DNA of 64,000 nucleotides from positions 220,705 to 284,704 of the forward strand of contig NZ_ATVN01000003.1 of assembly GCF_000420745.1 (NCBI RefSeq), given 5' to 3'. Position 1 is the stretch's first letter, and the number at the start of each line of letters is the position of its first letter. This stretch comes from Pseudorhodobacter ferrugineus DSM 5888 (GTDB taxonomy: Bacteria; Pseudomonadota; Alphaproteobacteria; Rhodobacterales; Rhodobacteraceae). The notes under the pieces are model-generated. The model saw nothing but the letters and a program-made list of their open reading frames with translations. It had not been told where the DNA came from and ran no database searches. The position numbers and the translations under genes were made by a program. This document shows positions 8,947 through 15,945 of this stretch, piece by piece.

Positions 8947-9693
8947 ATGCAAAGGCTTGATCATTTTCCGCAAATTGTGCCGGTCGGTTTGACCGGCCTT
9001 TTGGTGCGTTTTGGCGACAGGTTGAGCGAGTCTGCGAACCGCGCAGCCCTGGCGTTTCGCGCGGCGGTTGAGGCGCAAGGCTGGGTTGGGGTGGAGGAGA
9101 CATCATCGTCGCTGACCTCGACCTATGTACGGTTTGACCCGTTGGATTTTGCCCATGCGGATTTGAAGGCGCGGTTGCAAGGTCTGCTGGCGGCTGGTGA
9201 TTGGTATGCTGCCGATCCGCCAAAGGGCCGTCGGTTTTGGCGCATTCCCACGGTGTTTGGCGGTCAGGCGGCGCCGCAACTGGCCGAGGCGGCGGCGCTG
9301 GCGGGGGTGAGTGAGGCCGAGGCGATTGCGGCGCTGTCGGGCGCGCGGACCCGTGTTTTGACGCTGGGCTTTGCGCCCGGCCAGCCCTATTTGGGCGAGC
9401 TGCCCGAGGCGTGGAACATCCCGCGGCAAAGCACGATCACGCCGCAGGTGCCTGCGGGTGCCTTGGTTGTGGCGGTGCGGCAGTTTGTGTTGTTTGCCAA
9501 TGCGTCGCCGACGGGCTGGCGGCATGTCGGGCAAACGGGGTTTCGGCTGTACCGGCCCGAGGCGGAGGATCCCTTTCCCTTGCGGGCAGGCGATGAGGTA
9601 CAATTTTACGCCGTCAGCGAGACGGATTATGAGACGATGCAGAGCCGTGACCCATCGGGCAATGGCGGTGCTGTGGTGGAGCCGATCCGATGA
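8947..9693 (+). CDS. pxpB: 5-oxoprolinase subunit PxpB (KipI-like)
   Basis: First gene of the ATP-dependent 5-oxoprolinase operon, which opens 5-oxoproline to glutamate. The 248-residue protein has the N-terminal KipI fold (VPVGLTGLLVRFGD) and the cyclophilin-like part with LTLGFAPGQPYLGEL and the PRQSTITPQVPAGAL signature. The ATG at 8947 fits the family N-terminus, although GAGG abuts it directly, so initiation may be weak or shifted. Its stop overlaps pxpC by 4 bases. Confidence 0.9.
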   Translation: MQRLDHFPQIVPVGLTGLLVRFGDRLSESANRAALAFRAAVEAQGWVGVEETSSSLTSTYVRFDPLDFAHADLKARLQGLLAAGDWYAADPPKGRRFWRIPTVFGGQAAPQLAEAAALAGVSEAEAIAALSGARTRVLTLGFAPGQPYLGELPEAWNIPRQSTITPQVPAGALVVAVRQFVLFANASPTGWRHVGQTGFRLYRPEAEDPFPLRAGDEVQFYAVSETDYETMQSRDPSGNGGAVVEPIR

Positions 9694-10700
9694 CCGCGCT
9701 GCGCATTCTTAGCATTGGGCCCGGTGTCACCGTCCAAGACCAAGGCAGGCCCGGCTATATTGCGCAGGGTCTGTCGCGGGGCGGGGCGGCGGATGTGTTG
9801 GCGCTGGCCGAAGGGGCGGCGTTGTTGCGGCAATCGGCGGGTTTGGCCGCACTGGAAATGGCAGGGTTCGGGGGGTGTTTTTCGGCTGATGCACCGCTGC
9901 GCATTGCGCTGACGGGTGCGCCGATGAAAGCGACGATTGATGGGGTGGCGGTGGAGTGGAATGCAAGCCACACGCTGCCAGCGGGTGCTGTTTTACAAAT
10001 CGGCGGGGCGCAGGCGGGGGTGTACGGCTATCTGTCGGTCGGGGGCGGGATCGATGTGCCAAAGGTGCTGGGCGCGCGGGCCACGCATTTGGCGGCAGGG
10101 ATTGGGGCGGTGTTGCAGGCGGGGCAGGTCTTGCCTATCGGGGGCGATGGGGGCGGACCTGTGGGCATGGCGCTGGACGTGGCGGACAGGTTTAATGGCG
10201 GGCCCGCGCGGGTTTTGGCATCCTTGCAAACGGCGCTGTTTGCCGATGCGGATCTGACCCGTTTCGCCCAGACCGAGTTTCGCCGCGATACCCGCGCCAA
10301 CCGCCAAGGCGTGCGGCTGGTCCCGCAAGGCGGCGGCTTTGGCCTGAGCGCAGGCCAATCCATTCTGTCCGAAATCATCACGCCAGGTGATATCCAAATC
10401 CCTGGGGATGGCGCGCCATATATTTTGCTGCCCGAAGCACAGACCACGGGGGGCTATCCGCGCATTGGCACGGTGATCCCAGCCGATTTGCCACGGCTTG
10501 CGCAAACGCCAGCAGGGGCTGCGCTGCGCCTGTCTTTTGTCACGCTGGATGAGGCACTGGATGCGCAGCGCAAATACCTGCAAAGCATCGCCGCTTTGCC
10601 CCGCCTATGTGCCCCGCGTCTGCGCGACCCTGCGCTGATGGGTGATTTGCTAAGCTATCAACTTATTTCCGGCATGATCACCGGAGTGGAGGATATATGA
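9690..10700 (+). CDS. pxpC: 5-oxoprolinase subunit PxpC (biotin-dependent carboxyltransferase-like)
   Basis: A 336-residue partner of PxpB. The family core is visible: GPGVTVQDQGRPGY at the N terminus, RGGAADVLALAEGAALL, YGYLSVGGGIDVPKVLG and GDIQIPGDGAPYILLPEAQTTGGYPRIGTV. Sequence databases often name these proteins allophanate hydrolase subunit 2 or urea carboxylase-related, but the pxpBCA context indicates 5-oxoproline hydrolysis. It is coupled on both sides by ATGA overlaps. Confidence 0.92.
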   Translation: MTALRILSIGPGVTVQDQGRPGYIAQGLSRGGAADVLALAEGAALLRQSAGLAALEMAGFGGCFSADAPLRIALTGAPMKATIDGVAVEWNASHTLPAGAVLQIGGAQAGVYGYLSVGGGIDVPKVLGARATHLAAGIGAVLQAGQVLPIGGDGGGPVGMALDVADRFNGGPARVLASLQTALFADADLTRFAQTEFRRDTRANRQGVRLVPQGGGFGLSAGQSILSEIITPGDIQIPGDGAPYILLPEAQTTGGYPRIGTVIPADLPRLAQTPAGAALRLSFVTLDEALDAQRKYLQSIAALPRLCAPRLRDPALMGDLLSYQLISGMITGVEDI

Positions 10701-11467
10701 GGCTGACTGTCGATTTGAACGCCGATATGGGCGAAAGCTATGGCCCTTGGTCTATGGGCAATGATGCGGCTTTGTTGAAAACCGTCACCTCGGCCAATAT
10801 CGCCTGCGGGTTCCATGCCAGCGACCCCGATGTGATGGCGGCCACGATGGCGGCGGCTGTGGCACATGGCACAGGGATTGGCGCGCATCCGGGTTTTGCC
10901 GATCTGCAAGGCTTTGGCCGCCGCCGCCTGACGCTGACCCATTCCGCATTGCGCCATCTTGTGGCCTATCAACTGGGGGCTGCCCAAGCCATGGCGGCAC
11001 TGGTAGGGGGCAGCGTACGGCATTTGAAACTGCACGGCGCGTTGGCCAATATGGCGGCCGAAGATGCCTTGATGGCGCAGGCCTGTTATGAGGGCGCGTT
11101 GGCGGTGGACCCAGGTATCATCATCATGGTGCTGGCGGCCACGGCGCAGCAAGAGGCGGTGCAGGCGCTGGGCTGCACTTGGGCGGCCGAGATTTTCGCG
11201 GATCGCGCCTATAATGACGATGCCACTTTGGTCGATCGCAAATTGCCTGGCGCGGTGATCCATGATCCTGCTTTGGCCGCAAAACGCATGGTTGAAATGG
11301 TCAAGGCCGGCGCAATCATCACTGCCAGTGGCACGCATATCCCCACGCCGATTGACACGATCTGCATGCATGGCGATACGCCCGAAGCGGTGGAAATTGC
11401 TAAAGCAACCCGCGCGGCTTTAGAAGGGGCGGGCATCGGGATTGCGCAATTTGCCGGGCGAACATAA
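10697..11467 (+). CDS. pxpA: 5-oxoprolinase subunit PxpA (LamB/YcsF family)
   Basis: A 256-residue protein that hydrolyses the phosphorylated 5-oxoproline intermediate. It opens with the family hallmark DLNADMGESYG, then NIACGFHASDP and GIGAHPGFADLQGFGRR. ATGA overlap with pxpC closes the three-gene operon. No transporter gene accompanies it here. Confidence 0.94.
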   Translation: MRLTVDLNADMGESYGPWSMGNDAALLKTVTSANIACGFHASDPDVMAATMAAAVAHGTGIGAHPGFADLQGFGRRRLTLTHSALRHLVAYQLGAAQAMAALVGGSVRHLKLHGALANMAAEDALMAQACYEGALAVDPGIIIMVLAATAQQEAVQALGCTWAAEIFADRAYNDDATLVDRKLPGAVIHDPALAAKRMVEMVKAGAIITASGTHIPTPIDTICMHGDTPEAVEIAKATRAALEGAGIGIAQFAGRT

Positions 11468-11480
11468 CGCGGCCTGATGT

Positions 11481-11500
11481 CATCGTAGTAAAAATACCCA
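11481..11500 (-). repeat. Partial copy of composite repeat tail
   Basis: On the minus strand it reads TGGGTATTTTTACTACGATG, matching the GTATTTTTGCCAAGATGAA tail of the full copies with several substitutions. The GC-rich hairpin blocks are missing. It lies just behind pxpA. Confidence 0.4.
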
Positions 11501-11822
11501 AAAACCGGCATTGGCCAAGGTCCCTGCCGATCAAAAGGCCTGAGATACCGCCACCGCGGGCCCAGCGAAAATTTGCCCTTTCAGCGTCAAAGTCGGCTTG
11601 TCGTCAAGCGGATAGGTGACAGGGGCCAGCAACGGTTCTGCTTGGCAACTGCAGTTTCGCCTGTGTTCCAGCAGGGAGCAGGCCTAGGGGAGTATAGGCG
11701 CGGAGCGGGCGTTGTGCCCAAAAGGGGGGGGGCGCATCGATAAGGCGTTGAGCAGGGCCTTCGCTGCCGTCCCTTTGTCTGGAAAGGTCGGGGCAACGGA
11801 CGGCGGTGTTGTCCTTCGTGCG

Positions 11823-11893
11823 TGCTGCCAGCCGCTGATAGGTCGTGATCTTGCCACCAAGGCTGTTGAGCACCGGCGCGCCGGCGGTTGGAT
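11823..11893 (-). pseudogene. Remnant of glycerol-3-phosphate dehydrogenase (glpD-like)
   Basis: The minus strand encodes AGAPVLNSLGGKITTYQRLA, which matches the conserved GlpD/GlpA stretch normally written as APLLNVFGGKITTYRRLAE. Nothing before or after it in any frame continues the enzyme (about 500 residues when whole), so only a scrap remains. The upstream edge abuts the palindromic repeat at 11904, suggesting a rearrangement there. Confidence 0.6.
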
Positions 11894-11903
11894 TGCATTT
11901 AGG

Positions 11904-11998
11904 TCGTCTCGACTTAAACTTGAGCCAGCTAAGGCCGCCTGAAATTACTGATTTCAACGTTTTATGTGATGCTCTTTGTGTCAAGGTAAGGTCGAAAC
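11904..11998. repeat. Palindromic intergenic repeat, copy 2 (diverged)
   Basis: Matches the repeat at 74-172 along its length: TCTCGACTTAAACTTGAGCC at the left, the central CTGAAATTACTGATTTCAAC, TTTATGTGATGC, and AAGGTAAGGTCGAAACC at the right. The outer arms are less complete than in copy 1. Confidence 0.7.
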
Positions 11999-12084
11999 CC
12001 CAAAAGCGGTTGTTATCTTATCATTTTGGATGGACCGATCGCCCTGCCAGCGAAATCCGTTCCTGTCTTTTTGTCGCTATATCG

Positions 12085-12810
12085 TTAATCTGCCGCGCGG
12101 TCGGGGCCCAAGATGCGCTGCGACAACGCAAAGGTTATGTCACCGTGGCGCTTTAATGCGGTGACGGCTGCGGGCTTGTCACGGTCCAATGCGGCGACGA
12201 CCAATTCGCCGTGGCGCGGGATGGAAAAGGCATCCGTCAACAGCGGCTCCATTGCGTCGGTATTGGACGACACTAAGGACATAATCGCCTGATGGTAGCG
12301 CTGCATTTGGTCCAATAATTGAAGGTGGTTTTGTTTAAGCCAAGCCGAGCGGGCACCGGCCAAAAGAGCGGCATGAAAGCTGTCGTGCAATGCGATCCAG
12401 GTTTGGCGATAGGCCAGGGTATCGGCGGCACCCAACGGGCGTACGGCCTGCGCAAGTTGAAAATGTGCGGCAAGAAGGTTTGTTTCCCAGTTTTTTGTGC
12501 CGTGGTCGATGGCGTCTTCCAGCAGCGCGACTTCGAGTGTCATGCGGGCATGAAGCAAATCTTGAAATTCGGCCAGAGATACCGATGCAACCTGCCAACC
12601 ACGCGGCGGGGTTGGCACGACGAGCTGCATTTCTGTCAGCTGAGCCAAGGCAACCCGCAAGGCGGCGATGCCAACACCGTAGCGCACGGACAGGTTCGAC
12701 ACGCGCAGCGGTTTCCCTGACGGGTGATTTCCGTTTAAAATATCGCGTCGAAGCAGGTTGAAAGCAATTCCCGCTTTGGTGTCTTGTCCCATTTTAGACT
12801 CGTTAATCAT
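12085..12810 (-). CDS. GntR family transcriptional regulator (FCD/FadR type)
   Basis: About 241 residues. Residues 10-75 form a winged helix-turn-helix (LLRRDILNGNHPSGKPLRVSNLSVRYGV, then LTEMQLVV), followed by an all-helical ligand-binding FCD domain (ARMTLEVALLEDAI, HDSFHAALLAG, HGELVVAALDRD). The FCD metal histidines are partly visible (H-x-x-F-H). It is a repressor or activator responding to a small metabolite that I cannot name. ATG at 12810 or 12792 is possible; neither has a strong ribosome-binding site. A perfect 11-bp dyad lies upstream. Confidence 0.82.
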   Translation of the reverse strand: MINESKMGQDTKAGIAFNLLRRDILNGNHPSGKPLRVSNLSVRYGVGIAALRVALAQLTEMQLVVPTPPRGWQVASVSLAEFQDLLHARMTLEVALLEDAIDHGTKNWETNLLAAHFQLAQAVRPLGAADTLAYRQTWIALHDSFHAALLAGARSAWLKQNHLQLLDQMQRYHQAIMSLVSSNTDAMEPLLTDAFSIPRHGELVVAALDRDKPAAVTALKRHGDITFALSQRILGPDRAAD

Positions 12811-12836
12811 TACCAAATTTTACGATACCTACAGCC

Positions 12837-12867
12837 ACGCAAAGGATAATGCGAGCATCCTTTGCGT
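12837..12867. promoter_or_regulatory. Perfect 11-bp inverted repeat (operator or terminator)
   Basis: ACGCAAAGGAT at 12837-12847 and ATCCTTTGCGT at 12857-12867 are exact inverted copies with a 9-nt spacer. It sits 27 bp upstream of the GntR-type regulator and 40 bp behind the M48 protease gene, both on the minus strand. It could be the regulator's own operator or the protease terminator; there is no T-run, which favours an operator slightly. Confidence 0.6.
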
Positions 12868-12907
12868 CATGTGGAGTTTGAAACTTTGGTTGTGAGAATA
12901 GAGTCCA

Positions 12908-13591
12908 TTACACGCCCCATTTCGCGCCGCGCGCCTCTATTGCGGCGATGCGTTCGGCGGTTTTGGGGTGGGATCGAAGCCATTGCGGGATATCATGCCC
13001 AGATGCGCCCGTCAGGCGGTCGAGCTTTTTGAACAGGCTTTTTTGCGGTTCCAGCCCGATACCTGCCTTGACCAAAAGCGCGCTAGCATAGGCGTCGGCC
13101 TCGTTTTCATCCTTGCGCGACAGGCCTGCGCCAAGGACTTTGGTAACATAGGACGCGATGAACACACCGATAATCGGGATCATGCGGCCCAAAAGGCTGG
13201 CTATCAGCATGAAAGCCGCGTTTTGGCCTGTGACGTCGATCATCCGGCGCTTGGTGTGGCCAAGGGCGACATGGCCCATTTCATGCGCCACGACGGATGC
13301 AATTTCGTCTGCGGTTACAATGCCTTGGCGGTAACGGTCAATAAATCCACGGGTCAGGAAGATGCGACCATCAGGGGCGGCAAGGCCGTTGACGGGGTCG
13401 ATATCATAGACATGCACTGCGACTTTTGGCACCTCAAGCGCCACAGCAAGGCGGGCCATGACCTGCTCCAGCTCTGGATCGCGCAGGGGTTTGGAGGTTT
13501 GATCCAGATGCTTGCCCGTTTGCCACGCCGAAAAGCGGTACATCACATAGGCCATCACAAGGGGCAGGATGAGGGGGACAAGCGCGGTCAT
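12908..13591 (-). CDS. M48 family zinc metalloprotease
   Basis: A 227-residue membrane-anchored protease related to HtpX/Ste24 and BepA. An N-terminal hydrophobic helix (residues 3-20) anchors it. The zinc site is H103-E-M-G-H107 with a distal glutamate in ENEAD; a second hydrophobic segment (MLIASLLGRMIPIIGVFIASY) follows. The C-terminal SHPKTAERIAAI motif is typical. It is shorter than HtpX (about 290) and lacks its extra membrane helices. Probably envelope protein quality control. Confidence 0.88.
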   Translation of the reverse strand: MTALVPLILPLVMAYVMYRFSAWQTGKHLDQTSKPLRDPELEQVMARLAVALEVPKVAVHVYDIDPVNGLAAPDGRIFLTRGFIDRYRQGIVTADEIASVVAHEMGHVALGHTKRRMIDVTGQNAAFMLIASLLGRMIPIIGVFIASYVTKVLGAGLSRKDENEADAYASALLVKAGIGLEPQKSLFKKLDRLTGASGHDIPQWLRSHPKTAERIAAIEARGAKWGV

Positions 13592-13645
13592 GACGTTAAT
13601 ATGGTGTGTTTTGCGGTGCAGGGAAGGGTTGCAATTGAAACTCTA

Positions 13646-14242
13646 TCACCTTTGGCCGTGGCGCTGCCGCCAAAGGGCACGACCCAGCAAGACGGTCATC
13701 ATGCCAGCGGTCAACGCGCCGATGACGTTGCCAAGCGTGTCTGAAAGCTCTTCGATCTGGGTACCAAACACATAGCCGAGGGTGACATAGACCGCGACCC
13801 AAGTCGCCTCACCCGCCAGATCGGCAAGCAGGAAGCGGCGCCACGGCATTTTGGTGGCCCCCGCGATCAGGTTTACATAAGGGCCAAGCGGGCTGAACAG
13901 CCAGCGCGTCAGATAGACGGCCCAGCCGCCCCGTCGCTGCAAAAGAGTTTCTGCCTGAGCGAGCAGACGGGCAGAGCCGCGCTGCTTGCGCAAGCGCGCC
14001 CAAAGACGGTCGGCGCCATAGTGGCGGGCCAGAAAATAGCCGGTTTGGTCGCCGATCATGGCACCTGTAAAGGCCCCCAAACACACTTGCCACAGCACCA
14101 AATCGCCAGCCGCAGCAAAAGCACCGCCTGCCATCATCATCAAAGACGATGGCATCGGCAGGGCGAAACAAGACAGTAAAGTCGCAAGGGTGATGACCAC
14201 CAAACCGTAGTCGGACACCCAAAGGAGCAGCAGATCCGTCAT
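13646..14242 (-). CDS. DedA family membrane protein
   Basis: A 198-residue inner-membrane protein with the DedA/VTT (SNARE-associated) core: FALPMPSSLMMMAGG near 27-41, GAFTGAMIGDQTGYFLARHYG, and FSPLGPYVNLIAGATKMPWRRF with the conserved arginine and proline. The family is linked to phospholipid (undecaprenyl phosphate) flipping and membrane homeostasis. The start overlaps the upstream gene's stop by 4 bases, so it belongs to the minus-strand operon 15907-13646. Confidence 0.88.
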   Translation of the reverse strand: MTDLLLLWVSDYGLVVITLATLLSCFALPMPSSLMMMAGGAFAAAGDLVLWQVCLGAFTGAMIGDQTGYFLARHYGADRLWARLRKQRGSARLLAQAETLLQRRGGWAVYLTRWLFSPLGPYVNLIAGATKMPWRRFLLADLAGEATWVAVYVTLGYVFGTQIEELSDTLGNVIGALTAGMMTVLLGRALWRQRHGQR

Positions 14243-14556
14243 TGTGGCGGGCGCGCATCCAGCAGCGCGTCGAATTGGTCGATATAGGTTTGCACCGGAA
14301 CACCGCGTGTGCGGGCCAGTTTATCCAAGGGTTGGCGCGGCGTTTCATCGGGGCCGAGTTCAAGGATGCGCTGCATGTCTGGGCGGGGGATGTCATAGGT
14401 GCGGGCGATATAGCGCGGGGTCATCCACGGCTCTATCGGGTGGATTTCGCGGTCGGGGTCCATCCAGAATACGGCGAAAAAGATCGCGCGGACGATGAAG
14501 AAGGCGGTGAGAAGGGCGGCAAGCGCAAAGCCTGCCAACATAAATTTGCGTTTCAT
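14239..14556 (-). CDS. Hypothetical single-pass membrane protein
   Basis: 105 residues with one N-terminal membrane helix (residues 6-31, LAGFALAALLTAFFIVRAIFFAV) and a cytoplasmic or periplasmic tail rich in D, P and R (PWMTPRYIARTYDIP). No family name is recognised. ATGA overlaps join it to the VWA gene upstream and to the DedA gene downstream, so it is translated as part of that operon. The PPRYIARTY-D-IP pattern may be a protein-interaction segment, but this is a guess. Confidence 0.78.
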   Translation of the reverse strand: MKRKFMLAGFALAALLTAFFIVRAIFFAVFWMDPDREIHPIEPWMTPRYIARTYDIPRPDMQRILELGPDETPRQPLDKLARTRGVPVQTYIDQFDALLDARPPQ

Positions 14557-15737
14557 CGGCTAAGCCCTTTCGTGCCACGGGACAGGCCGTCGAGCGTCAT
14601 TGGGACCATGCGGTCGCCCAAGGTTTGGCGGATCAGGCGGATCGAATGGCTGTGCGTCCAAAACCGTTCGGGCGTGGGGTTGATCCAGAGGTGTGAGGGC
14701 CATTGCTGGCACAGGCGGTCGAGCCAAACTTCCCCCGCTTCGGCATTCCAATGTTCGTTCGCGCCGCCGGGGTGTAGGATTTCATAAGGGCTCATGCTGG
14801 CGTCGCCTACGAAAATGCACTTCCAATCAGGGCCATAGGTGCGCAGCACGTCCCATGTGGGGGTTTGCGCGTCCCAGCGGCGGCGATTATCGCGCCAGAG
14901 GCCTTCATAGATGCAATTGTGGAAATAGAAATGTTCGAGGTGGCGAAACTCTGACCGTGCGGCGCTGAACAACTCCTCGACCACCTTGACGTAGGGGTCC
15001 ATTGATCCGCCGACATCAAGGAACAACAGAACCTTGACCGCGTTGCGCCGTTCGGGGCGGGTTTTGACATCAAGATAGCCATGTTCGGCTGTGGCGCGGA
15101 TGGTGCCGTCGAGGTCCAGCTCCTCAACCGCGCCGTCGCGCGCCCATTTGCGCAGACGTTTGAGGGCAACTTTGATGTTGCGGGTGCCAAGTTCAACGGT
15201 GTCATCGAGGTTCTTGAATTCGCGCTTGTCCCAGACCTTGACTGCGCGGCCGTGGCGGCCCTCTTTTTGGCCGATGCGCACGCCTTCGGGGTTATAGCCG
15301 TAGGCTCCGAAGGGCGAGGTGCCCGCGGTGCCGATCCATTTGTTGCCGCCTTGATGACGGGCTTTTTGCTCTTCCAGCCGTTGTTTGAGGGTCTCCATCA
15401 ACTTGTCGAAACCGCCCAAGGCGTTGATCGCCGCGCGCTCCTCGGGCGTAAGGTGCTTTTCGGCCAGCTTGCGCAGCCAGTCCTCGGGCAGGTCAAGCGC
15501 GTCGATCACCGATTGCGGCGTGACGGATTCCAATCCTTTGAAACTGGTCGAAAACGCTTGGTCGAAACGGTCAAGGTGACGTTCATCCTTTACCATCGTA
15601 AGTCGCGCCAGATAATAGAACCCGTCGACATCATAGGTCACCAATCCGGCGGCCATCCCTTCGAGAAACGACAGATATTCCCGCAGGCTGACGGGAACCC
15701 CGTGCCGTCGCAGATTGTCGAAAAACGGCAGGAACAT
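14553..15737 (-). CDS. CoxE-like VWA domain-containing protein
   Basis: A 394-residue cytosolic protein. The C-terminal half holds a von Willebrand A domain whose metal site starts at LLFLDVGGSMD (around 236-246), a variant of DxSxS in which the first serine is glycine. The N-terminal half is helical (FFDNLRRHGVPVSLREYLSFLEGM). Such proteins work with MoxR AAA+ ATPases as chaperones that insert cofactors or remodel targets; the likely MoxR partner is at 18130-18966, separated by other genes. ATGA overlap with the next gene. Confidence 0.87.
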   Translation of the reverse strand: MFLPFFDNLRRHGVPVSLREYLSFLEGMAAGLVTYDVDGFYYLARLTMVKDERHLDRFDQAFSTSFKGLESVTPQSVIDALDLPEDWLRKLAEKHLTPEERAAINALGGFDKLMETLKQRLEEQKARHQGGNKWIGTAGTSPFGAYGYNPEGVRIGQKEGRHGRAVKVWDKREFKNLDDTVELGTRNIKVALKRLRKWARDGAVEELDLDGTIRATAEHGYLDVKTRPERRNAVKVLLFLDVGGSMDPYVKVVEELFSAARSEFRHLEHFYFHNCIYEGLWRDNRRRWDAQTPTWDVLRTYGPDWKCIFVGDASMSPYEILHPGGANEHWNAEAGEVWLDRLCQQWPSHLWINPTPERFWTHSHSIRLIRQTLGDRMVPMTLDGLSRGTKGLSR

Positions 15738-15742
15738 CGGCC

Positions 15743-15907
15743 TTACGTCATGCGGTCGATGAAAATGGTGATAAACAGGCCCAAAAGTCCAAAGGCAATC
15801 ATGAATCCTGCGCCATATTGCAGCATATCCAAAGCCTTACCCCCACGCTTGCGCGCGAGGGTTGCACCGATTATTGCGCCAAGCAGCATGCCGCCCAAAA
15901 CGATCAT
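15743..15907 (-). CDS. 54-residue small membrane protein
   Basis: The minus strand encodes an intact 54-residue frame from ATG at 15907 to TAA at 15743. It starts MIVLGGMLLGAIIGATLARK, then a short basic loop (RKRGGK), then a second helix (GFMIAFGLLGLFITIFI). It is a two-helix hairpin protein. The stop is 5 nt before the VWA gene, so it is likely the first gene of that operon. Some relatives in Rhodobacterales are labelled apolipoprotein acyltransferase in databases, which is not credible at this size. Function unknown. Confidence 0.75.
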   Translation of the reverse strand: MIVLGGMLLGAIIGATLARKRGGKALDMLQYGAGFMIAFGLLGLFITIFIDRMT

Positions 15908-15945
15908 TCATTCGCCCCCGTAACAGCGGGGCGCGTGCCCGACCG

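Larger units (their letters stand above)
11468..12084. other. 617-bp decayed intergenic region
   Basis: No intact gene. It holds a partial inverted copy of the composite repeat tail (11481-11500), a fragment homologous to the C-terminal part of glycerol-3-phosphate dehydrogenase (11823-11893), a run of 9 G near 11724, and the second copy of the palindromic repeat (11904-11998). The pattern suggests gene decay. Confidence 0.65.
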
